DNA of 32,513 nucleotides from Bacilli bacterium (GTDB lineage: Bacteria; Bacillota_I; Bacilli_A; RFN20; CAG-288): positions 1 through 32,513 of the forward strand of contig CAAGLY010000006.1 in NCBI GenBank assembly GCA_900770925.1. The letters are read 5' to 3'. This document shows, piece by piece, positions 24,839 through 32,340 of the stretch; position 1 is the stretch's first letter; every line of letters begins with the position of its first letter. Below the pieces are notes generated by a model. The model saw nothing but the letters and a program-made list of their open reading frames with translations, had not been told where the DNA came from and ran no database searches. The position numbers and the translations under genes are program-made.

Positions 24839-25720
24839 ATGTCAGACATCTTAGTCATCGGAGGAAGCAACATCGATTTCTCTTCCCGTTCGGATAATCC
24901 CTTAATCAGGGGTGATTCCAATATCGGAAAGAGGACGATTTCCTTCGGTGGTGTCGGTCGAAACGTCTGTGAAAACCTTGCTCACCTTCACGATTCCGTA
25001 TCCTTTATTACGGCAATCGGAAAAGACAGCAGGGGCCAGGAAAGGAAGCAAGACCTTGAGAAAAAGGGAATCAAGACCTATGTTCCTGATCTTGATTATC
25101 CTTCCGGAAGCTACAATGTCATCTTAGACAGTAATGGAAATAGGTTCGTTGCTATCTGTGAAACCTCCTTCCTCGATCATCTGACCGGAGAAGATAGGAA
25201 ACCCTTTGATCCGATTATCAAGGAACACGAATACATCGTCCTTGAAGCAAACAGGAACGAGAAAGTCATTGACTATCTCTTCAAGACCTATCCGGACAAG
25301 AAGTTCCTTGTCGAGACCGTATCTGCAAACAAGGTATCCCGCTTTGTTCCTTATCTCTCTCAGATCTACCTCTTCAAGAGCAATGTTCTTGAATCGAAGT
25401 ATGCCTTAAACGAGGAGAAAGATCCGATTGGATTAGCAGAAGACCTCCTGAGCAAAGGAGTAAAGAACGTCGTTATCTCCAATGGTCCGCGTCCGATTAC
25501 CTTCGGCGATAAGAATTCCATTGAGCAGAGGAAGATTGTTCCGAGGAAGAACATCGTCTCCGAAAACGGAGCCGGTGATGCTCTCTTCTCCGGCATCCTC
25601 CATAGGCTCCATCAGGGAAAGAGCCTGAAGGAAGCCGTTGCCTTCGGAAGTCTCGTTTCCGAAAAGACACTCAGCTATTCCGGAGCCTGTAATCCGGACA
25701 TCTGTGAACTCGTTAGATAA
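24839..25720 (+). CDS. PfkB-family kinase, pseudouridine-kinase-like
   Basis: 293 residues of the ribokinase/PfkB fold: DILVIGGSNIDFSSRS at the N-terminus, the substrate motif FGGVGRNVCENLAHL, and the ATP/catalytic motif NGAGDALFSGILH near residue 245 with the catalytic Asp. The N-terminal pattern and the SYNVILDSNGN segment are closest to pseudouridine kinase (PsuK), which phosphorylates pseudouridine released from RNA turnover. No psuG glycosidase is visible beside it, so substrate is uncertain; another nucleoside or sugar is possible. It starts 26 nt after nusG with no terminator between, so it is probably co-transcribed with rpmG-secE-nusG. Confidence 0.8.
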   Translation: MSDILVIGGSNIDFSSRSDNPLIRGDSNIGKRTISFGGVGRNVCENLAHLHDSVSFITAIGKDSRGQERKQDLEKKGIKTYVPDLDYPSGSYNVILDSNGNRFVAICETSFLDHLTGEDRKPFDPIIKEHEYIVLEANRNEKVIDYLFKTYPDKKFLVETVSANKVSRFVPYLSQIYLFKSNVLESKYALNEEKDPIGLAEDLLSKGVKNVVISNGPRPITFGDKNSIEQRKIVPRKNIVSENGAGDALFSGILHRLHQGKSLKEAVAFGSLVSEKTLSYSGACNPDICELVR

Positions 25721-25724
25721 GACC

Positions 25725-25758
25725 AAGGCTGCCCCAGGGATTATGGGACAGCCTTTTT
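25725..25758 (+). terminator. Intrinsic terminator after the PfkB kinase gene
   Basis: AAGGCTGCCC pairs with GGGACAGCCTT (one bulge) and is followed by TTTTT. Confidence 0.88.
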
Positions 25759-25860
25759 CTGTTTTTCCTGTTGTAAGGAGAAGCAGGCAAGAAAAACACT
25801 ACTTCCCATATGAGCCGCTTATGAGAAAGAAATCGAATTGTCACCAGGCCAGAGGTCACC

Positions 25861-25990
25861 CTAACCAATCAGGATAGCCTGATAACCATTGGCATCCTTC
25901 TTTTTGACCTCACTATATTTAGGAAGAAAAGAGGAGATATTTTCGACCTAGCAAAGAATTTTTAAACTCTGTTTCTGTCTCCTCTAATAC
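25861..25990 (-). pseudogene. Possible decayed gene fragment (C-terminal end)
   Basis: On the minus strand 28 codons between two TAG stops (25861-25947) read like a protein tail (FLPKYSEVKKKDANGYQ...). Just upstream a different frame reads ETEFKNSLLGRKY. No start codon or Shine-Dalgarno is present. The region also contains the inverted repeat ATCAGG-ATAG-CCTGAT (25867-25882) and AGAGGAGA...TCTCCTCT (about 25930-25985). The rest of 25760-26060 shows nothing recognisable. Low certainty. Confidence 0.22.
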
Positions 25991-26060
25991 ATGATGCAAT
26001 GCAAGGCGTCTAAAGTTAAGAGGAGCAATTTATTCTGGCTGAAAGACAATAAGAAAATAA

Positions 26061-26104
26061 AAAAGGAGCTGTCCTTGACACTATGCTTAAGAGCAGCTCC
26101 TTTT
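26061..26104 (-). terminator. Intrinsic terminator of the pyridoxal kinase operon
   Basis: AAAAGGAGCTG and CAGCTCCTTTT form a stem with A/T flanks, ending four bases before the stop codon of the minus-strand kinase. Works in that direction and possibly both. Confidence 0.85.
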
Positions 26105-26107
26105 ATT

Positions 26108-26950
26108 CTATTTGTCGTTTCTTTTATAGAAAGCAATCTTCTTGATTAGGTAGAAGAGCTCTTTCTCGAATTCTAATCCGTACAGTTGTGGATCAATCTG
26201 ATCATTAATCGAATCAAGCCTTGCACGATGAGTAAAGTCATGGCTGACTTTCACTGCTTCCTTCCTTGTTAATCCTTGGAGCAGGCACCCGCAAAGAGCA
26301 GAAGCAAAGGTATCCCCTCCGCCATGGAAGGAGGCTTTTACTGCCTTAGTGAAATAGCGGTCAACCTCTCCGTTTTGGAAGATTAAGGCTCCGACTCTGT
26401 CTTTCCTCTTAATACCAGTCAATAAAGCATCTTTCTGATTGAGACTAGTCAGTTTTTTTCCAAGAGAAATGTAGTCGTCTTCAAAGAAATCCTTTCGGTA
26501 TTCACTACCGGTAAGGAAACAGGCTTCCGTCAGATTAGGAACCAATAAATCTGCTTTCCCGCAGAGCTTCTTCCTTGCTTCGACATGAGATAAATCAAAA
26601 CCCGGATAAAGCTTCCCGCTTTCTCCGAAAGCCGGGTCAACAACAACCTTCGTATCCTTTTCCTTCAGCTCTTCGATAATCTTCCTGACAACAGGAATCT
26701 GTCCAGTGCCAAGATAGCCGGTATAGATCCTATCGAAATGGTGATTATAGGGTTTCCAGTTCTCAACGCTCTTTAGCCTTTCGACTGTCAGATCATGATA
26801 AGTGAAAGAATCAAAAGCCGTGTGATTAGATAACACCGCAGTAGGAAGTCCGATTGTCTCTACCTGACAGGCAGAAAGAATCGGAAGAGCAACGGTAAGG
26901 GAGCATCGTCCCCTGCAGCTATAGTCCTGAATGGTCAGTATTCGTTTCAT
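26108..26950 (-). CDS. pdxK: Pyridoxal/pyridoxamine kinase
   Basis: Phosphorylates vitamin B6 vitamers to supply pyridoxal 5'-phosphate. The start KRILTIQDYSC, then GRCSLTVALPILSACQVET, LPTAVLSNHTA, IYTGYLGTGQI, VVVDPAFGESGKLYPGFD, LLVPNLTEACFLTG and the catalytic GGGDTFASALCG are all as in Firmicute PdxK/PdxY proteins of the ribokinase fold. 280 residues, normal length. AGG codons sit at EA[AGG]KKLC and FD[AGG]IYTGYL, where Met/Ala/Val occur in relatives. It begins 32 nt inside the preceding HTH-like gene, with a GGGGGA Shine-Dalgarno, and is the last gene of a three-gene operon. Its presence suggests B6 salvage rather than synthesis. Confidence 0.92.
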   Translation of the reverse strand: MKRILTIQDYSCRGRCSLTVALPILSACQVETIGLPTAVLSNHTAFDSFTYHDLTVERLKSVENWKPYNHHFDRIYTGYLGTGQIPVVRKIIEELKEKDTKVVVDPAFGESGKLYPGFDLSHVEARKKLCGKADLLVPNLTEACFLTGSEYRKDFFEDDYISLGKKLTSLNQKDALLTGIKRKDRVGALIFQNGEVDRYFTKAVKASFHGGGDTFASALCGCLLQGLTRKEAVKVSHDFTHRARLDSINDQIDPQLYGLEFEKELFYLIKKIAFYKRNDK

Positions 26951-27164
26951 TCTTTTTTCCCCCTTCTTCTATTGAAGCCATCACAGTGGTCAAAGGAATG
27001 GCAAACCTAGCAGAAAAGTCCTTTGCCTGCTTTTCGTTAGGAAACCTTGTCCCTTTCAGCCACCGATCAACCGTTTCATCTTCAACTTCCCTATGATCAG
27101 CAATAAAGCAGCAGGATACCTGATAGGCTTTCCTTACCGCCTTAAGAATATCTCTGAAAACCAT
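26919..27164 (-). CDS. Small HTH-like protein (XRE-type helix-turn-helix)
   Basis: 81 residues. The middle section (about 28-62: EDETVDRWLKGT, FPNEKQAKDFSARFAIPL) resembles the last helices of a phage-repressor-type HTH. The ATG shares a base with the stop codon of the upstream membrane gene (TAATG on the minus strand), so translation is coupled, which supports it as real. It may regulate the B6 kinase or the operon. The assignment is by pattern only. Confidence 0.6.
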   Translation of the reverse strand: MVFRDILKAVRKAYQVSCCFIADHREVEDETVDRWLKGTRFPNEKQAKDFSARFAIPLTTVMASIEEGGKKNETNTDHSGL

Positions 27165-28078
27165 TAACGGCGTCTATTCTTCCGTCCCTTAGGACTATCA
27201 TTTGTCTCTTCTGTCTCCTCTTTCGGCTCATAGGAAACAGTAGGGGTATTATCATTCTTTGGTTCTTCTTTATTCCCGTCCTGATTTTCTTCTTTCGTAT
27301 CTTCAATCTGCTTTCTCTCTTCAGCCGCTTTATAGCCGGCCCGATTCGTACTCTTTCTTCCGCTCTTCTTTAAATCAGAGAGACTGATGACACGGACATC
27401 TTTGTTAATAACTTCCGTAGACCTGTTCTCTGTAGCTGGCTGGTTGAAAGACTCTTCCTTCCTGATTTTCTTTGTATTATGGGCACGGACAAGGATCCTA
27501 ACACCGGAGACAATGCCTAAGGCAAAGATCAGGATTCCGAGAATCCTAAGGACATAACGGAAAAGCTCCGGATTCTTCTTTACATAGAAGACAAGATAAG
27601 CAGTCGTTCCTCCGATTACTAAGGCAGAACCGATAAAATAGAGGACACCGCCTGTAATACTCTTCTTCACGCCTTTTCCGATAACACGATCAACACCAGT
27701 AAGAATCATCCTAGCCGAGAGGGCAAAGAGGAAAGCCCTGATAAAAACCGGGAACCTAACGGTGATAATATCCGTATTGAAAAAGAGGACAATACTAAAG
27801 GCAATTGCCCTAAGCCCGGAAATGACATCACTGTTGGTCACATTCCGGTTGAGCAGATACCCAGAAAGAAGATTCCTGATTCCATACACGGCAAAGACAA
27901 CACCGATTGAATAGGAAAGTGCCTCTTCTTTTATGCCTCCATTCCGGCTCATCCTTCCAAGGACAAAGAAGATAATTCCTAAAACCATCAGAATAATCGA
28001 CTGACTGAGCTTAATCCATTTATAGACTGCTGCAGAAACCGGATCTATCGTTATTTTTGCCGTATTTTTCTCTTCCAT
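27164..28078 (-). CDS. Multi-pass membrane protein, DUF308/HdeD-like, with a charged C-terminal tail
   Basis: About 304 residues. Five or six hydrophobic helices occupy residues 15-200, followed by a long hydrophilic tail rich in Glu, Lys and Asn. The pattern of short paired helices and Gly-rich turns resembles DUF308/HdeD proteins, which are of unknown function in Firmicutes. The start is taken at ATG 28078, because the ATG at 28087 abuts the GGGAGG Shine-Dalgarno itself. AGG codons inside helices (for example VFI[AGG]AFLFALSA[AGG]MILTG) make sense only as Met. First gene of the operon with the HTH-like protein and pyridoxal kinase, divergent from the gene at 28144. Confidence 0.7.
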   Translation of the reverse strand: MEEKNTAKITIDPVSAAVYKWIKLSQSIILMVLGIIFFVLGRMSRNGGIKEEALSYSIGVVFAVYGIRNLLSGYLLNRNVTNSDVISGLRAIAFSIVLFFNTDIITVRFPVFIRAFLFALSARMILTGVDRVIGKGVKKSITGGVLYFIGSALVIGGTTAYLVFYVKKNPELFRYVLRILGILIFALGIVSGVRILVRAHNTKKIRKEESFNQPATENRSTEVINKDVRVISLSDLKKSGRKSTNRAGYKAAEERKQIEDTKEENQDGNKEEPKNDNTPTVSYEPKEETEETNDSPKGRKNRRR

Positions 28079-28112
28079 CTTATCCATCCTCCCTGAACAA
28101 CTAGCACAAAAT

Positions 28113-28118
28113 ATTATA
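28113..28118 (-). promoter_or_regulatory. -10 element for the membrane protein-pdxK operon
   Basis: Minus-strand TATAAT, 35 nt upstream of the start at 28078, in the 65-base divergent gap. The -35 is weak. Confidence 0.45.
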
Positions 28119-28143
28119 GAATAAATCGAGGCATAAATAGAAG

Positions 28144-28590
28144 ATGAATACCCGCATTTCTAAAGTATTTGAGGCTTATACCGCACTAGCAGACAGCCAC
28201 ATCGAGAAAAGGAATGACTTTCTCTATCTTGTCACTTCCTCTAACGCAAGCAAGAAGTACACCGTTAAAAGAGAGGAAAACCTCTTTTCCAGCAATGATA
28301 GTGCTACTCTCTGGCAGCATTATGCTGGCTATCCGATCCTTGCTGTCAGGAGGCTGGAAAACAGGATTTCCTATTCCAAAGAGATTCTTCCGCTCCTTCA
28401 AGGAATCGACTGGAAGAAAGAAAACACCAAGTTCAGAAACGACTATAGCAAAGCAATCGAGGAAGTCCTCTCCCCATACACCGAAGAACAACGGGAAAAG
28501 ATAAGGAAAGCCGTGGAAGATACCTATCAGGAAGTATTGAAAACAGAATATCAAGTAAAAGGAAACCGGGCAAAGTTAATTAATCTATAA
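28144..28590 (+). CDS. Hypothetical protein
   Basis: 148 residues, soluble, no recognised domain. It is rich in charged residues and predicted helices, with a central mixed segment (LWQHYAGYPILAV) that includes two adjacent AGG codons (LAV[AGG][AGG]LEN[AGG]IS), hydrophobic if read as Met. GAGG lies 14 nt before the ATG. Codon use resembles the core genes, so it is probably a real, vertically inherited gene. It may be a clade-specific small protein of the rpmH region. Confidence 0.6.
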   Translation: MNTRISKVFEAYTALADSHIEKRNDFLYLVTSSNASKKYTVKREENLFSSNDSATLWQHYAGYPILAVRRLENRISYSKEILPLLQGIDWKKENTKFRNDYSKAIEEVLSPYTEEQREKIRKAVEDTYQEVLKTEYQVKGNRAKLINL

Positions 28591-28804
28591 ATAAAATAGT
28601 ATAAGTGCCAACTTTATTTCTTTAGTTTAACATTGTTGCTTCTGTATTCTCTCTTTTCTTTCTTCGAACCAATTCTTATTTTTTCTTTGTCTGTCCAAGG
28701 ATAAAAACAAGGACAATATAGCCCCTTGAAACTATAGTTCTGACTTCATCGGAAAAGGGCCATATAAGGATATATTTATAAATATAATAAGTGCTAATAT
28801 TTTA
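28591..28804. other. AT-rich gene-free stretch upstream of rpmH
   Basis: In relatives dnaA and oriC lie here, but I see no DnaA boxes (TTATCCACA) and no dnaA. Two similar segments, ATAAGTGCCAAC (about 28609) and ATAAGTGCTAAT (about 28787), and a perfect 14-bp palindrome ATATTTATAAATAT (28772-28785) are present. Function unknown. Confidence 0.45.
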
Positions 28805-28858
28805 TTGTTTTTACCCTTTGGGATGCTTATAATATGTTGCATGTGTCTTTGCACACAT
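28805..28858 (+). promoter_or_regulatory. rpmH promoter and leader hairpin
   Basis: TTGTTT (28805-28810), exact 17-nt spacer, TATAAT (28828-28833). The leader immediately forms ATGTGT-loop-ACACAT (28841-28858) before the GGGAGG Shine-Dalgarno. The hairpin at the 5' end of the ribosomal-protein mRNA might serve stability or feedback control. Confidence 0.72.
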
Positions 28859-28887
28859 CTATTTCATGGGAGGAAGAAAATACCATT

Positions 28888-29025
28888 ATGAAACGTACTT
28901 ATCAGCCTAGCAAAATCAAACGCGCACACACCTGCGGATTCCGTGCTCGCAGGGCAACCAAGGGTGGACGTAAAGTCTTAGCTCGTCGCCGTCAGAAGGG
29001 CCGCGTCCGTTTAACCCAGGCCTAA
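28888..29025 (+). CDS. rpmH: 50S ribosomal protein L34
   Basis: 45 residues: MKRTYQPSKIKRAHTCGFRAR, then a codon AGG (28951-28953), ATKGGRKVLARRRQKGR. The family motif is FRARMATK, so AGG again stands at a near-invariant Met in one of the most conserved bacterial proteins. All true arginines here are CGT or CGC. ATG 28888 follows GGGAGG. First gene of rpmH-rnpA-yidC-jag. Confidence 0.97.
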   Translation: MKRTYQPSKIKRAHTCGFRARRATKGGRKVLARRRQKGRVRLTQA

Positions 29026-29050
29026 ACCTTAGGCCATTTTTCGGCGAGAG

Positions 29051-29401
29051 ATGAAAAAAGCCAACCGTTTAACGAAAGCGAGTGACTTCAAAGCCGTTCT
29101 CGATCAGAGACATTGCGCCGGAAAAAACAAGTCAATGTCGGTCTATTACGCTGCCAACTCATTCGGATATGCCCGCATAGGATTGTCCGTCTCCGTGAAA
29201 ATGGGGAATGCAGTTACCCGCGTACGTGTCCGAAGACAGCTTCGAGCCCAGATTAACCTATCCGATATTCTGGAGAAGCCATTCGATATCGTCATCATCG
29301 CACGTCCAGGCTATCTGGAAAAGACATTTGAAGAAAACACAGAAATTCTTCATTCCTGTCTTAAGAATCTGCCCTCGACAACCACAGAGGAGCAAAAATG
29401 A
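29051..29401 (+). CDS. rnpA: Ribonuclease P protein component
   Basis: Protein subunit that helps the RNase P RNA remove tRNA 5' leaders. 116 residues with the start KKANRLTKASDFKAVL, the signature GNAVTRVRVRRQLRAQ (RNR motif) and FDIVIIARPG. All RNA-binding arginines are CGN or AGA; no AGG. Begins 25 nt after rpmH and ends in an ATGA overlap with yidC. Confidence 0.95.
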   Translation: MKKANRLTKASDFKAVLDQRHCAGKNKSMSVYYAANSFGYARIGLSVSVKMGNAVTRVRVRRQLRAQINLSDILEKPFDIVIIARPGYLEKTFEENTEILHSCLKNLPSTTTEEQK

Positions 29402-31011
29402 GTAAATCACCCAACAAATGGATTAGACGGGTCAGGATTGCTTTAGCCGGCATCGTCGCGGTTTTTAGTTTGTCTGCTTGTACAAAGAGCTTTTGTACGA
29501 CTCAGGACAAAGCAAACCAGCTCTTTGCCTACTATGGCAACATCTACTCGGATAGCCAGAACATCGATGAAAACTTCACCGATGACTATGATTACACGAC
29601 TGAAACCAACGGCGAATATAATCGCAGCGAAATCATCAAGACCCAGAATCAGCACCGCAACACCTTATTCTCCACGATTACAGAGAGCCAGAATGTCGCT
29701 TCACTCAAGATCGTCTATCTGAACTACAGGGACAGCAAAGCCAAAGCCTTCGCTGATTCGAACTATCAGTACTGGACAAACGGTACGTTAGGAAAAATCG
29801 AAGACGCCAAACAGGCAAAAGCTATCGCTTTCCATGTCGGAATCTTTGCCGGTATCGAATACGATACAGACAATACCAATCCGGTTAAGGTCTCTGCCTT
29901 ATGGAAAAACAGGGATGAATGGACAGAAGAAGCCAAGAAGGACTCCGCTGTCGGAATCCTCAACTGTCCTTCTGACTACGTCCTCTCTACCAGGAAGGCA
30001 AACAGGGAAAAAGTCATTTCTTCCAACACTTCCTGTATCTCCCCGTTCAGCGAAACCTTTATCCAGGGACATGCAAAGGTCTACATTGAAGGTAAGAGCT
30101 GGGGTCAGGCATTCAAGGAATATGGTTTCCTCGAAGGTCTGTTCGTCTACCCCTTCGCTTACATCGTCCATGCCATTTCCGAAGGCTTAGGAAGGTCCGG
30201 ATGGGCACAGGTGTTAGCTATTGTGGTTATCACCTTAATCACCCGTATCCTTGCTATTGCCTCGGCCTTAAGGCAGTCGAAACAGCAGAACCGTCAGCAG
30301 AAACTTCAGCCTCAGCTTAACCGGCTCCAGCAGCTCTATCCGGATGCCGCCACCGATAAGGAACAGCGTCAGCAGAGGACTAGGGCGCAGGCTCAGCTTA
30401 GGAAAAAGAACAAGGTCCATCCTAGGTTACCAATAATCATCAGGATTCTTCAGTTCCCGATCTTCATCTGCGTCTGGTCTGCTTTACAGGGATCTGCTGC
30501 CTTAGCTTCTGGTTCAGTCTTCGGATTGTCCCTGACTGTTCCCTATTCCAACTGCTTCACGAAGTTCGGTGCAACAGAAGGCGCTTGGTTCGGAATCGTT
30601 CTCTTCGTCTTCATGACAATTGCAAACTTCCTCTCCTCTAGGACTGGATTATGGTTCAACAATTGGAAGACAAAGAACTTCGGCTCCCAGGGACCGGTCA
30701 AGAAGAACGAAGACGGAACAGTCGCCGATCCGAATAAAACTGCTAAATACAGGTCTATCGGTATGATGGTCATCATGGTCATCATGAGCTGGTCTGTCCC
30801 GGTCGGCCTTGGTATCTACTGGAGGCTCGGAGCCGTCATCTCAATCGCACAGACTCTTATCAGGGAAGCTGTTGCTTCCCGTAGCCGTCACAATGACAGG
30901 AAGAATACCGGCGATGGTTCTACCTTAGCCGCTATCCGCCGTTCCAGCCATCATCAGGGAACAAATAAGAAAAAGAAGAATTCGTCTGAAAAGCCGCTTT
31001 GGAGGAAGTGA
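29398..31011 (+). CDS. yidC: Membrane protein insertase YidC/OxaA (lipoprotein type)
   Basis: Inserts membrane proteins alone or with SecYEG. An N-terminal signal ends in the lipobox SLSAC about residue 27 (lipid-anchored, as in Firmicutes). A long extracytoplasmic segment follows (about residues 28-240). The conserved core has GWAQVLAIVVITLITRIL, the cytoplasmic coiled region, ILQFPIF and later helices, then a basic tail. 537 residues, long for the Gram-positive form because of the outer domain. AGG restores P[AGG]LPIII[AGG]ILQFPIF in a membrane helix and KQQ-type Gln/Met-rich cytoplasmic helices. The ATG overlaps the rnpA stop. Confidence 0.94.
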   Translation: MSKSPNKWIRRVRIALAGIVAVFSLSACTKSFCTTQDKANQLFAYYGNIYSDSQNIDENFTDDYDYTTETNGEYNRSEIIKTQNQHRNTLFSTITESQNVASLKIVYLNYRDSKAKAFADSNYQYWTNGTLGKIEDAKQAKAIAFHVGIFAGIEYDTDNTNPVKVSALWKNRDEWTEEAKKDSAVGILNCPSDYVLSTRKANREKVISSNTSCISPFSETFIQGHAKVYIEGKSWGQAFKEYGFLEGLFVYPFAYIVHAISEGLGRSGWAQVLAIVVITLITRILAIASALRQSKQQNRQQKLQPQLNRLQQLYPDAATDKEQRQQRTRAQAQLRKKNKVHPRLPIIIRILQFPIFICVWSALQGSAALASGSVFGLSLTVPYSNCFTKFGATEGAWFGIVLFVFMTIANFLSSRTGLWFNNWKTKNFGSQGPVKKNEDGTVADPNKTAKYRSIGMMVIMVIMSWSVPVGLGIYWRLGAVISIAQTLIREAVASRSRHNDRKNTGDGSTLAAIRRSSHHQGTNKKKKNSSEKPLWRK

Positions 31012-31016
31012 ACGAT

Positions 31017-31664
31017 ATGAACAAATACGAAGGAAAAACAGAAGAAGAAGCCTTAAAGAAGGCTTGCGAGGATCTCGGTGTCGCTGACCCGAAGACTCTG
31101 AACTACCAAGTCATCTCCGTGAAGAAGAACCTCTTTGGTTCTACTGTCACCATCGGCATCTATTCCATCAATGATGTAATTGTCTTCGCTGATGACTACA
31201 TCAAACGCTGTCTCCATGCTCTCGGCTTAGAAGGTTCTACAGAAGCCAAATATGAAGATGGCGTCATCAGCAGGAATATCCTGACCAATCAGAACAAGAA
31301 TGTCATCGGACGTAACGGAGACACTCTCCGTTCCATCAACGAGCTGACCCGTTCTGCCTGCTTCTGCCGCTTCGGAGGACACTATCGTATCCTTCTCAAC
31401 TGCGACGGATACAAGGAAGCTAAGTATTCCAAGTTCTCCTCGATGGCCCGCCACTATGCAAGAGAGGTCGAACAGACCCACATCACCGCTATCTTAGATC
31501 CTAGGACAAGCGATGAACGCCGGATTGTTCACCAGACTCTGACCGGATGGCCACACATCAAGACTCAGTCCTTAGGTACTGGCCATAAGCGTCATGTCAC
31601 AATCCAGTGGGTTGACTCCCCGAGTGATGCTGACTTGCTGAAAGACATCGCCAACAAGAGGTAA
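31017..31664 (+). CDS. jag: Jag/KhpB RNA-binding protein (Jag_N, KH and R3H domains)
   Basis: 215 residues: Jag_N domain (YEGKTEEEALKKACEDLG), KH domain (NVIGRNGDTLRSINELT) and R3H domain (TSDERRIVHQTLTGWPHI). It binds RNA and, with KhpA, affects cell division and elongation in Firmicutes; the yidC-jag pair is conserved. The start is ATG 31017, not the TTG at 30999, which lies on the GGAGG Shine-Dalgarno. DP[AGG]TSDERR corresponds to the family PMN/PMT-x-x-ER-R motif, so AGG is Met. Starts 5 nt after the yidC stop. Confidence 0.93.
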   Translation: MNKYEGKTEEEALKKACEDLGVADPKTLNYQVISVKKNLFGSTVTIGIYSINDVIVFADDYIKRCLHALGLEGSTEAKYEDGVISRNILTNQNKNVIGRNGDTLRSINELTRSACFCRFGGHYRILLNCDGYKEAKYSKFSSMARHYAREVEQTHITAILDPRTSDERRIVHQTLTGWPHIKTQSLGTGHKRHVTIQWVDSPSDADLLKDIANKR

Positions 31665-31676
31665 GCTGAAAATATT

Positions 31677-31701
31677 AGGCGGGATAAAAACCCGCCTTTT
31701 C
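31677..31701 (+). terminator. Intrinsic terminator of the rpmH-jag operon
   Basis: AGGCGGG-ATAAAAA-CCCGCCTTTT: perfect 7-bp GC stem with a T-run, 13 nt after the jag stop. Confidence 0.92.
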
Positions 31702-31733
31702 CTTTACTGTTTTTTCTGCTATCTTAATAGACA

Positions 31734-32297
31734 ATGAGAGAAATCAGAATTTTCGATAGGTTATTACCTCACTATACCATCGATGAAATCAGACCACAGG
31801 TTCCTAAAGAAGTCCTAAGCCACTGTCTTTCCTATTCCTTTGAAGAGGACAAGCTCAATTCAAGGACTGCCTATGCCTTAGTATTAAAAAGGATAAAGGA
31901 AAAGGGAAGGAAACCTAGTCCGGTCCACTTCACCGAAAGCGGAAAGCCTTATAGGGATTCCGTCTTTTTTTCCATCAGCCATAGCCAGAACAGGATTGCC
32001 ATCAGGATATCGGATAAGGAATGCGGAATCGATATTCAGAAAGTGGATTATAAGAAGAACTTTGATTCCACAGCAAAGCGTGTCTTAAACGGACGGGAAT
32101 ATGGCCTCTACCTTACTAGGGAAGATAAGCCTTCTTTCTTTACTTCCTGCTGGGTAAGAAAAGAAGCCTACTTGAAAAGGATAGGAACTGGGATTACTTC
32201 GTTATCAGGACTAAAGAAAATTGATGAGAATTTAGCTATTTCGTCTATCCTGGATAGCGAAGGAAATAAGTACTACTACTCCTATATCGATATTTAG
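31734..32297 (+). CDS. 4'-phosphopantetheinyl transferase (Sfp/Gsp type)
   Basis: Transfers the phosphopantetheine arm of coenzyme A to carrier proteins. 187 residues with the superfamily motifs FTESGKPYR, FSISHS, CGIDIQ (Mg-binding Asp) and SCWVRKEAYLK-x-IGTG. It is of the Sfp pseudo-dimer type by motif set but shorter than Bacillus Sfp (about 224), nearer to the short HetI/Gsp forms. It probably serves the acyl carrier protein, possibly replacing acpS (inference; acpS cannot be excluded elsewhere). AGG in SHSQN[AGG]IAI[AGG]IS lies where relatives have hydrophobic residues. The start has no Shine-Dalgarno, and a possible -10 sits within 15 nt, so it may be leaderless. Confidence 0.88.
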   Translation: MREIRIFDRLLPHYTIDEIRPQVPKEVLSHCLSYSFEEDKLNSRTAYALVLKRIKEKGRKPSPVHFTESGKPYRDSVFFSISHSQNRIAIRISDKECGIDIQKVDYKKNFDSTAKRVLNGREYGLYLTREDKPSFFTSCWVRKEAYLKRIGTGITSLSGLKKIDENLAISSILDSEGNKYYYSYIDI

Positions 32298-32340
32298 CTT
32301 CCGCTAATTTGTTTTCGTGCTAGAACATCTATGGAAAGAG

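Noticed and set aside
28591..28887. oriC upstream of rpmH
   Set aside because: No cluster of TTATCCACA-like boxes, no dnaA and no DUE-like 13-mers that I can identify by eye.
13303..31011. TGA reassigned to Trp as in Mollicutes
   Set aside because: recF, rnpA, yidC and the HNH gene end naturally at TGA, and Trp is encoded by TGG throughout.
226..32297. Sequencing or assembly error as the cause of AGG at Met positions
   Set aside because: ATG-to-AGG would need the same T-to-G change at very many sites on both strands while sparing start codons and other ATG codons; conserved Arg positions never show AGG in the genes checked.
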